Shown: positions 51,980-58,250 of the stretch, in pieces
Layout of the letters: the number at the start of each line of letters is the position of its first letter
How positions within the stretch are numbered: position 1 is the stretch's first letter
NCBI GenBank assembly: GCA_902479135.1
Contig: CABSNU010000011.1
Span: forward strand, 1 to 58,250
Direction of reading: 5' to 3'
Source: an uncultured Collinsella sp.
GTDB taxonomy: Bacteria > Actinomycetota > Coriobacteriia > Coriobacteriales > Coriobacteriaceae
DNA length: 58,250 bases
Program-made: the position numbers and the translations under genes
The notes under the pieces: model-generated
The model's database searches: none
What the model saw: the letters and a program-made list of their open reading frames with translations, nothing else
What the model was told of the DNA's origin: nothing

Positions 51980-53233
51980 ATGGCGCAGGAACACGATCTG
52001 TTTGATGACATTATCGAGATCAGCAAGGGTTTCGACTTTCTTAAAAACCCGCTTGGCGGTGTGACCGATGCACTCGATCCGTCGGCGCCGCAGTGGAATC
52101 CTGCCGACTACAAGGAGCGCCCGCGCGGCAACACCATTCCGTGCCTGACCTGCAAAAACGAAAAGAGCGGCTGCACCGCGTGCATGGACGTGTGCCCGGT
52201 CAACGCTATCGAGGTCGAGGAAGACGCCATCGAGATCCTCGACTCCTGTCGCAAATGCGGCCTGTGCGCCGCTGCCTGTCCGACCGAGGCGATCATCTCG
52301 CCGCGCCTGGCGCCCAAAAACCTGTATGACGATATCGTCTCTGCAGCTACGAGCCACGAGACCGCCTACGTCACCTGCACGCGCGCCCTCAAGCGCATGC
52401 CGCGCGAGAACGAGGTCGTCGTCGCCTGCGTGGGCGATATTACGGCCGAGACCTGGTTCTCGGTACTGGCGGACTATCCCAACGTGAGTGTGTACCTGCC
52501 GTTGGGCGTGTGCGATAAATGCCGCAACACCGGCGGTGAGGACATGCTGGGCGAGGCAATCGCTACCGCCGAGGAGTGGGCCGGTACGGGCATGGGCCTG
52601 GAGGTCGACCCCAAGAGCCTCAAATGTCATAAGCGCCGCGAGTACGAGCGCAAGGAGTACATGGATAAGATTGCCCGCACCACGGGCCTTACCGTGACCA
52701 AGCTCAACCCGGCAACGGCGGCGCTGGCCTCGGTGACGCAGAAGCTCAAAGCCCACCGCCATCAGATTACCCAGCTGGAGCGCACGCTCAACACCATGTG
52801 CGGCACCACGACGACCAAGCGTCGCCGTTCGCTCACGCACGGGCGCCAACTGGTGCTCTCGACGTTGCAAAACCACCCCGAGCTTGCCCAGAACATGCAG
52901 GTGAGCACGCCGGAGTGCGATTTTGACAAGTGCACGTCGTGCGGCGAGTGCGTCAATGTATGTCCCACGTTCGCCTGCGATCTGGTGGGAAGCGGCCGCT
53001 TTGCGTTGGAGTCCACGTATTGTTTGGGCTGCGGTGCCTGTGTCAAGGTGTGCCCTGAGCATGCGCTCAAGTTGGTTGAGCACGACGCGTCCAATCTGGT
53101 CGTCGTCGATCCCGAAGCCGAGGAAAAGGCCGCCCAGAAGGCGAAGGCCCACGAAGAAGCCCAGAAGGTCAAGGCCGAGGCAAAGGCCAAGCTCGATAAG
53201 ATGCTTGACCAAGTGGAGAAGCTCGCGGACTAG
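51980..53233 (+). CDS. Ferredoxin-type protein with four [4Fe-4S] sites
   Basis: A 417-residue iron-sulphur protein. The N-terminal dicluster (about 50-100) has CLTCKNEKSGCTACMDVCP and CRKCGLCAAACP; the C-terminal dicluster (about 312-370) has CTSCGECVNVCP and CLGCGACVKVCP. Between them is a domain with VVVACVGDITAETWFSVL and LGVCDKC, reminiscent of the MvhD-like electron-transfer fold. The last 45 residues are a charged Lys/Glu/Ala helix. The start at 51980 follows GGGAGGGG. No redox partner gene is adjacent, so its electron path is unknown. Confidence 0.8.
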   Translation: MAQEHDLFDDIIEISKGFDFLKNPLGGVTDALDPSAPQWNPADYKERPRGNTIPCLTCKNEKSGCTACMDVCPVNAIEVEEDAIEILDSCRKCGLCAAACPTEAIISPRLAPKNLYDDIVSAATSHETAYVTCTRALKRMPRENEVVVACVGDITAETWFSVLADYPNVSVYLPLGVCDKCRNTGGEDMLGEAIATAEEWAGTGMGLEVDPKSLKCHKRREYERKEYMDKIARTTGLTVTKLNPATAALASVTQKLKAHRHQITQLERTLNTMCGTTTTKRRRSLTHGRQLVLSTLQNHPELAQNMQVSTPECDFDKCTSCGECVNVCPTFACDLVGSGRFALESTYCLGCGACVKVCPEHALKLVEHDASNLVVVDPEAEEKAAQKAKAHEEAQKVKAEAKAKLDKMLDQVEKLAD

Positions 53234-53347
53234 CCAGCGACCCCCATCTCTGCTTCATTCGTGCCGCCGTGGCGTCCGGGTTCGCCCAGATGCTGCGGCG
53301 GCGCTATACTTATGCAGTTTGAAATGCTTGTACCAAAAGGAGCTGTC

Positions 53348-54424
53348 GTGTCCCTTTCCATCGGTATCGTGGGCCTGCCCAACGTAGGCAAGTCGACGCT
53401 GTTCACCGCGCTTACCAAAAAGACCGGCCTTGCCGCCAACTACCCGTTTGCCACGATCGACCCCAACGTGGGTATCGTCGACGTGCCCGATAGCCGCCTG
53501 CAAAAGCTCGCCGACATCGTTAACCCGGGTCGCATTGTGCCGGCGACGGTCGAGTTCGTCGACATCGCAGGTCTGGTGAAGGGCGCTAACGAGGGCGAGG
53601 GTCTGGGCAACCAGTTCTTGGCCAACATTCGCGAGACCGATGCCATCTGCGAAGTCGTGCGCTACTTTAAGGACCCCAACGTCATGCGTGAGGTGGGCCG
53701 CACCGGCGAGTTCGTCGATCCCGCCGGCGATGCCGACACCATCATGACCGAGCTCATCCTGGCCGACATGGGCACGCTTGAGAAGCAGCTGCCCAAGCTC
53801 GAGAAGGAGGCCAAGCGCGACAAGGAGCTCATGCCCAAGTTTGAGGTCGCCAAGCGCCTGCTCGCCTGGCTCAACGAGGGCAAGCGTGCCGCATCCATGG
53901 AGATGACCGACGAGGAGCGCGCCGCTGCCAAGGGCCTGTTCCTGCTCACCATGAAGCCCATCCTGTATGTGGCCAACGTGGACGAGGATATGCTCAACGA
54001 CGACCTGGCGCCCATCGATGGTGTCAAGCCACTGCCCATCTGCGCCAAGATCGAGGCCGAGCTTTCCGAGCTCGATCCCGAGGACGCCGCCGACTACCTG
54101 GAGAGCCTGGGCCTGGAGCAGCCCGGTCTGGACGTGCTCGCGCAGGCAGCCTACAAGCTGCTCGGTCTGCAGTCGTTCTTTACGGCTGGCGAGATGGAGG
54201 TCAAGGCCTGGACGGTTCGTCAGGGCGCGACCGCCCCGCAGGCCGCCGGCGTTATCCACACCGACTTTGAGCGCGGCTTTATTAAGGCCGAGGTCATTGG
54301 CTATGACGACTACATCGAGCTCGGCGGTGAGCAGGGCGCCAAGGCCGCCGGCAAGCTGCGTATTGAGGGCAAGGACTATGTCATGGCCGATGGCGACGTC
54401 GTGCACTTCCGCTTTAACGTGTAA
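53348..54424 (+). CDS. ychF: Ribosome-associated ATPase YchF (Obg-like)
   Basis: A 358-residue P-loop protein. The start is GTG 53348 after AAAGGAG; the open frame begins at 53261 but the family N-terminus (SLSIGIVGLPNVGKST) begins here. It has GLPNVGKSTLF (P-loop), DIAGLVKGANEGEGLGNQFL (switch II with the unusual Gly-Leu) and a C-terminal TGS domain (ending YVMADGDVVHFRFNV). YchF prefers ATP to GTP and binds ribosomes. Confidence 0.96.
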   Translation: MSLSIGIVGLPNVGKSTLFTALTKKTGLAANYPFATIDPNVGIVDVPDSRLQKLADIVNPGRIVPATVEFVDIAGLVKGANEGEGLGNQFLANIRETDAICEVVRYFKDPNVMREVGRTGEFVDPAGDADTIMTELILADMGTLEKQLPKLEKEAKRDKELMPKFEVAKRLLAWLNEGKRAASMEMTDEERAAAKGLFLLTMKPILYVANVDEDMLNDDLAPIDGVKPLPICAKIEAELSELDPEDAADYLESLGLEQPGLDVLAQAAYKLLGLQSFFTAGEMEVKAWTVRQGATAPQAAGVIHTDFERGFIKAEVIGYDDYIELGGEQGAKAAGKLRIEGKDYVMADGDVVHFRFNV

Positions 54425-54435
54425 GGACGACGCAC

Positions 54436-54819
54436 ATGTTTAAATATGGCAAAAAAGCCGGTTACATGGGTATTGCGCTACTCGTGCTTGCGGTGATTCC
54501 GCTGGTGGTCGCAGCGTGTGTTATCCCCAACATTGGTTCCGAGGTGGCAACAAAGTTTAATGCCGCCGGCGAGGCGACGCGCTGGGGCAAGAGCTACGAG
54601 TTGCTGGCACTGCCGGTGCTCAACCTGCTGCTGAGCGTGGCGACGTACTTTACGGCAGGACGCCAGGCTAAAAACAATGATGACTCTGCCGCCATGGCGC
54701 GCATCGTGTGCGAACGCTACCTGCGCAACGGTTGCATCACGGGTGTGTTCCTCAACGTGGTTAACGTTTACTTTATGTACTCGGCGATTACCGGAACGGG
54801 CTTTGGCCTTGGTTTCTAG
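54436..54819 (+). CDS. DUF1648-like membrane protein
   Basis: A 127-residue protein with three hydrophobic segments (about 10-32, 57-75, 100-118). The block IPNIGSEVATKFNAAGEATRWGKS (in part) matches the DUF1648 pattern of a Pro, a spaced Phe-Asn and a Gly-Trp-Gly-like site, seen in SdpI-type immunity proteins and related families. It starts 11 bp after ychF. Function is unknown. Confidence 0.65.
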   Translation: MFKYGKKAGYMGIALLVLAVIPLVVAACVIPNIGSEVATKFNAAGEATRWGKSYELLALPVLNLLLSVATYFTAGRQAKNNDDSAAMARIVCERYLRNGCITGVFLNVVNVYFMYSAITGTGFGLGF

Positions 54820-54828
54820 CTTGTCCTT

Positions 54829-55221
54829 TTAGGCAACGAGCCTGCACGCATATTCAATGGCTGCTGCGAGGCCGCCGCTCGATCGTGGTTTAAAGACCAT
54901 GTCGGCGGCGGCCTCGTTTTCGTATCCGGCGCCGCGAAGGGTGAGCGCGGTTCCGGCTTCTAAAAGAAGGGGCAGGCCGCGTTGGCTGGTTGCGATTACG
55001 GCAGCCTGATTGAGCGAGCAGCTATGCGTTTGGCATTGGATGGCAAGTTCACCTTGCGCCGGGCAAGGGACCAGAACGGCGGCGACGCGACTTGATAGCA
55101 ATGCAAATGCTGTGCGCTCATCGGGCGAAAGGCATTCGGCTTCAACGACGACGAGCTTGGGCGGTGCGCTGTTTGTGCGAAGCGTGGCTCGGTACATGCG
55201 GACCGAAGAACCCGACATAGA
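54829..55221 (-). CDS. Hypothetical protein divergent from an XRE regulator
   Basis: A 130-residue protein. The start at 55221 follows AGGAG and is preferred over 55242, which would lie in the operator palindrome. It begins with a basic strand (RMYRATLRTN) and has alternating hydrophobic strands (KLVVVEAE, AAVLVPCPAQGELAIQC, AAVIATS) with three Cys. No membrane helix or known motif is seen. It shares a perfect palindrome with the regulator gene on its other side, so the two are probably a functional pair. Confidence 0.6.
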   Translation of the reverse strand, partial: SMSGSSVRMYRATLRTNSAPPKLVVVEAECLSPDERTAFALLSSRVAAVLVPCPAQGELAIQCQTHSCSLNQAAVIATSQRGLPLLLEAGTALTLRGAGYENEAAADMVFKPRSSGGLAAAIEYACRLVA

Positions 55222-55240
55222 AAACTCCTGTGTATTCGGC

Positions 55241-55266
55241 AAAACGTAAACTATAGTTTACGTTTT
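55241..55266. promoter_or_regulatory. Perfect 26-bp palindrome, probable XRE operator
   Basis: The centre is GTAAACTATAGTTTAC with AAAAC/GTTTT arms, all perfectly self-complementary. It sits in the 73-bp gap between the divergent starts at 55221 and 55295. Such a site is what a dimeric helix-turn-helix protein would bind to control both genes. Confidence 0.75.
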
Positions 55267-55294
55267 TGTTCAGCTCCATTTCAAACTCGGCTGC

Positions 55295-55513
55295 ATGGAC
55301 GAACGTGCTAAACAGATTCTTGGCAGGCGGGTCGAAGAGACACGCAGGGACCTTGGTATCTCCAAGGTTGATTTTTGTGTGGCGACAGGAATCAGCCGAC
55401 CCTATCTCGACAGAATCGAAGATGGGACGGCAAATTTCACGCTCAAGGTTCTATTTAAGATCGCGCCCGCACTCGGCATGACGGTGTCAGAGCTTCTCGA
55501 GGGCATCGAATAG
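55295..55513 (+). CDS. XRE-family helix-turn-helix regulator
   Basis: A 72-residue single-domain DNA-binding protein. The five-helix XRE fold is clear: LGRRVEETRRDLGISKVDFCVATGIS-like helices 1-3 (recognition helix around RPYLDRIEDG), then LKVLFKIAPALGMTVSELL. Size is like restriction-control (C) proteins and small phage repressors. No restriction or phage gene is adjacent. It most likely binds the palindrome 29 bp upstream and regulates itself and the divergent gene. Confidence 0.85.
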   Translation: MDERAKQILGRRVEETRRDLGISKVDFCVATGISRPYLDRIEDGTANFTLKVLFKIAPALGMTVSELLEGIE

Positions 55514-55835
55514 GGCGTTCCCCCGCTGCTATTTGACGCTCTTTGGGCGGGTCCCCTTGGTTGCGATGTGCAAAATCGCGAGTATTCAGCACCAGTTCGG
55601 CTGTAGACGGTAGCTTGAGCGGCTGGGTTTGCCTTTTTGGTAGTAGTTAATCCACACGTTAAATAAAAATGAGGAATAAATATTTACTAGACGGCCCCTT
55701 CGTCCTAAAAGTTCGTCTAACAATTGGCCGATTCTATGCCTCTGGCGGAGAAATTGCAGAATACTCCGTTTTTTGCACGGCCCGAGGGGGACCACCTGTC
55801 GTTTGAGGCTGCGATAAGTGGAACTGCCTTAGGGA
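55514..55835. other. Intergenic region without recognised gene
   Basis: About 320 bases between the XRE gene and asparaginase. The middle (55630-55690) is AT-rich. Short inverted pieces TAGACG and CGTCTA lie near 55689-55730, and GGAG/CTCC followed by gttttttg (about 55748-55780) resembles a terminator on the plus strand. No coding frame has a ribosome site. A small RNA cannot be excluded. Confidence 0.3.
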
Positions 55836-56849
55836 TTAGGCCATCGGGATGCGGTCGTGGTTGACTTGGCTGTAGAACAGGCGCTGGATCTCGGCGGCAT
55901 CGCGTGACTGGCCGAGTGCCCACATGGTCTTGGCCACGAGCGTCTCGGTGGTCATGTCGTCGCCGCGCAAAATGCCCGGATGATCGGCGTAAGCACGGCC
56001 GACCTCATAAACGCCCAGATCGAGGCCCTCTTCGGGGACTTGCGTGGTCATAACGACGGTGCGGCCCGAATCGACCCAGCGGAAAATTGCCTCCTGGAAT
56101 GACTCGCCGGACTCACCAAACTCGGGGATACCGCCAATGCCAAAGGTCTCCAGAATCACGGCGTCGTAGCTATTGGCCAGGGCGTCCAGGATACCCGGGT
56201 TCACGCCGGGCGTGAGCTTGAGTACAAATACGCGCGGGTCGATGCTGTCGTAGAAACGCACCGGGTTTTCGCCCTGATGCGTGCCGTGAAGCCCGTTGCG
56301 CACGATGCGGTCATTGCGGATATAGGCGATGGGTGGATAGTTGACGCTAATGAACGCGTTAAAGCTCATGGTGCGCTGTTTGCGGGCGCGCGTGCCGGCA
56401 ATGGCTACGCCGCCAAACACGATCGAGACATCGTGCGAGTGCTCGTCGAGCGCATAGAGCAGGCTCTGGTACAGATTGAGTTTGGCGTCAGTAAAGGGAT
56501 TGCCCATGGGCTTTTGCGAGCCGGTGAGTACGATGGGCTTGGGGCTGTCCTGAATCAGATAGGAAAGCGCCGCCGCGGTGTAGCTCATGGTGTCGGTGCC
56601 GTGCAGAATCACGAAGCCGTCGTGGTCGGCATAACCCTCGACGATGACGTCGCGGATACGCATCCAGTCACTGGGGCGCATATTGGTGCTGTCGATGTTC
56701 ATCGGCTGTACCACGTCGAGCTCGCAGAGGCCCGAGATCTCGGGGACGCTCTGGGCGAGCTCCTCACCGGTCAGGGCGGGGGAGAGGCCGTTGCCGTCCT
56801 CGGTCGATGCGATGGTGCCGCCCGTGGCGATGAGAAGGATGCGCTTCAT
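55836..56849 (-). CDS. ansA: Type I L-asparaginase
   Basis: A 337-residue enzyme splitting asparagine to aspartate and ammonia. The start at 56849 follows TAGGAA and opens the family N-terminus MKRILLIATGGTIAS (catalytic Thr near 12). The second catalytic block is VILHGTDTMSYTAAAL (Thr near 86, Asp next to it), with QKPMGNPFTDAKLNL after it. There is no signal peptide, so it is the cytoplasmic type. It is divergent from guaA. Confidence 0.93.
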   Translation of the reverse strand: MKRILLIATGGTIASTEDGNGLSPALTGEELAQSVPEISGLCELDVVQPMNIDSTNMRPSDWMRIRDVIVEGYADHDGFVILHGTDTMSYTAAALSYLIQDSPKPIVLTGSQKPMGNPFTDAKLNLYQSLLYALDEHSHDVSIVFGGVAIAGTRARKQRTMSFNAFISVNYPPIAYIRNDRIVRNGLHGTHQGENPVRFYDSIDPRVFVLKLTPGVNPGILDALANSYDAVILETFGIGGIPEFGESGESFQEAIFRWVDSGRTVVMTTQVPEEGLDLGVYEVGRAYADHPGILRGDDMTTETLVAKTMWALGQSRDAAEIQRLFYSQVNHDRIPMA

Positions 56850-57116
56850 GCTGGTATTCCTATCGTATTTGCCGCCGCAGAGGCGGAGTCGTTCGGCAGT
56901 ATTGTGGCACAGGGCGTCCAATGTTCAAACGTAATACATCATCTGTAACGTTTAGTAACACTTCAATTGCCGTCAAATAGGGCCCAGGTCGTGCGTTTGC
57001 CGTGCGCTGATGGCTGCGAGGGGCGAGAAACCCCATATAACGTGTACACTATGAAAGCTGTTTTCGTTTATTCGCGCGGGTGGGCACCGGCTCCCCGCCA
57101 ACAAGAGGGGGAAACC

Positions 57117-58250
57117 ATGGATCAAAAGGCTTCCGCAAAGGTCCTCGTACTCGACTTTGGTGCGCAGTACGGTCAGCTCATTGCCCGTCGCGTCCGCGAC
57201 CTCAACGTGTATTCCGAGATTGTCCCCTGCGACATCTCGGCCGACGAGATTCGCGAGATGAACGCCTCTGCGCTCATCCTTTCCGGCGGCCCGGCTTCTG
57301 TGTACGCCGAGGACGCTCCGTCCATCGATCCCGCCATCTTTGACCTGGGCCTTCCCGTCCTGGGCTTTTGCTACGGCCATCAGATCACGGCCGTGACGCT
57401 CGGCGGCAAGGTTGGCCACTCCGAGGTGGGCGAGTACGGCCGCGCCACCATCACGCGTACGGCCGGCGCCAAGCTCTTTAACTCCACGCCTATGGAGCAG
57501 ACCGTGTGGATGAGCCACCGCGACGCCGTGTCCGAGGTGCCCGAGGGCTTTACCGTTACCGCCAGCACCGACGTGTGCCCGGTTGCCGCCATGGAGTGCG
57601 TCGAGCGCAAGATCTTCACCACGCAGTTCCACCCCGAGGTCAAGCACTCTGAGTACGGTCAGCAGCTGCTGAGCAACTTCCTGTTTGAGATCTGCGGCCT
57701 GGAGCCCAACTGGAGCATGGACAACCTGGTCGAGACCATGACGGCCGAGTTCCGCGAGAAGGTCGGCGACGACCGCGTGATTCTGGCCCTGTCCGGCGGC
57801 GTCGACTCCTCCGTCGTGGCTGCGCTGGGCGCTCGCGCCGTGGGCAAGCAGATGACCTGTGTGTTCATCAACCACGGCCTGCTGCGCAAGGGCGAGCCCG
57901 AGCAGGTGGAGGAGGTCTTCACCAAGCAGTTCGATGTCGACTTTATCCACGTCCACGCCGAGGACCGTTATGCCGAGCTTCTGGCCGGCGTGACCGAGCC
58001 CGAGGAGAAGCGCCGCATCATCGGCACGCAGTTCTGGAAAGAGTTCTTCGCCGTGGCGCAGCAGCTCGAGACCGATGGCAAGCCGGTCAAGTATCTGGCT
58101 CAGGGCACCATCTACCCCGACATCATCGAGTCCGGTGCTCGCAAGACAGGCGGCAAGACGGCCACCATCAAGAGCCACCACAACCTGATCCCGTTCCCCG
58201 AGGGCGTGCACTTCGACCTCATCGAGCCGCTCGACCACTTCTTTAAGGAC
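57117..58250 (+). CDS. guaA: GMP synthase (glutamine-hydrolysing), 3' end beyond the window
   Basis: The frame runs open from 57117 to the last base, giving 378 of about 520 residues. The glutaminase half has VLVLDFGAQYGQLIARR, Cys in LGFCYGHQ (near 86) and His-Glu in QFHPEVKHSE (near 174). The synthetase half starts with the pyrophosphatase loop ALSGGVDSSV (near 224) and GTIYPDIIESG. It converts XMP to GMP. The start follows GAGGGGGAAA. The leader has a hairpin (GCGGG/CCCGC at 57077-57098) before the ribosome site. Confidence 0.97.
   Translation, partial: MDQKASAKVLVLDFGAQYGQLIARRVRDLNVYSEIVPCDISADEIREMNASALILSGGPASVYAEDAPSIDPAIFDLGLPVLGFCYGHQITAVTLGGKVGHSEVGEYGRATITRTAGAKLFNSTPMEQTVWMSHRDAVSEVPEGFTVTASTDVCPVAAMECVERKIFTTQFHPEVKHSEYGQQLLSNFLFEICGLEPNWSMDNLVETMTAEFREKVGDDRVILALSGGVDSSVVAALGARAVGKQMTCVFINHGLLRKGEPEQVEEVFTKQFDVDFIHVHAEDRYAELLAGVTEPEEKRRIIGTQFWKEFFAVAQQLETDGKPVKYLAQGTIYPDIIESGARKTGGKTATIKSHHNLIPFPEGVHFDLIEPLDHFFKD

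Noticed and set aside
29359..55612. Shared 12-mer GTAGACGGTAGC in two intergenic regions
   Set aside because: Many 12-base matches are expected by chance in a window of this size, and the flanks do not agree.

Overview
The window looks like chromosome from a high-GC gut actinobacterium of the class Coriobacteriia, most probably Collinsella or a close relative. This is inferred from the combination of GC-rich codon use, LPXTG pili with class C sortases, a type III glutamine synthetase, a GatCAB operon, a MurT-GatD protein and a tmRNA with an ALAA-ending tag. No alignment could be run, so the genus is a judgement.

Left region (1-10.5 kb) is accessory. An IS30-type transposase (cut by the window edge) and its non-coding tail precede a three-gene pilus operon: a large tip adhesin, a major pilin and a class C sortase. 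The operon is followed by the 3' scrap of a GH4 6-phospho-glucosidase gene, two terminators, an inverted second copy of the IS tail, and the 3' scrap of another pilin gene. A small membrane protein and a second class C sortase close the region. The inverted IS tails bracket the intact pilus operon, and the right one abuts a broken pilin, so this locus has been rearranged.

Middle region (10.7-29 kb) is mostly housekeeping: gatCAB; an AraC regulator divergent from a heterodimeric ABC transporter; a small membrane protein with a P1B-type ATPase; a RelB-like antitoxin with a PIN toxin; ssrA (tmRNA) with inverted fragments of its own 3' end downstream; a patatin-like protein; rplM-rpsI; glmM; a glucose-type PTS IIA protein; and nagB. 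glmM, IIA and nagB link sugar uptake to amino-sugar metabolism.

Right region (29-58 kb) holds a 1000-residue STAND-type ATPase/BTAD transcription regulator, yhbY, a methyltransferase, a UPF0210 gene, a metF / MetH-activation / metH operon, glnN, a small MITE-like element, tRNA-Glu with a duplicated 3' flank, a fused murT-gatD gene followed by two TPR-like genes, three iron-type dehydrogenases (one ADH, two GldA paralogues), a four-cluster ferredoxin protein, ychF, a small divergent XRE-regulator pair around a perfect 26-bp palindrome, asparaginase, and the first two thirds of guaA.

The most unusual layer is non-coding. At least two families of palindromic elements have a conserved core but different, perfectly self-complementary arms at each site. 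One family has two copies, each directly after a stop codon and in the same orientation to the upstream gene. The other has four copies with a core close to AGGGGACAGGTACCT. Long antisense open frames opposite metH, glnN and gatB are treated as GC-skew artefacts. No CRISPR array, rRNA operon or replication origin was seen.
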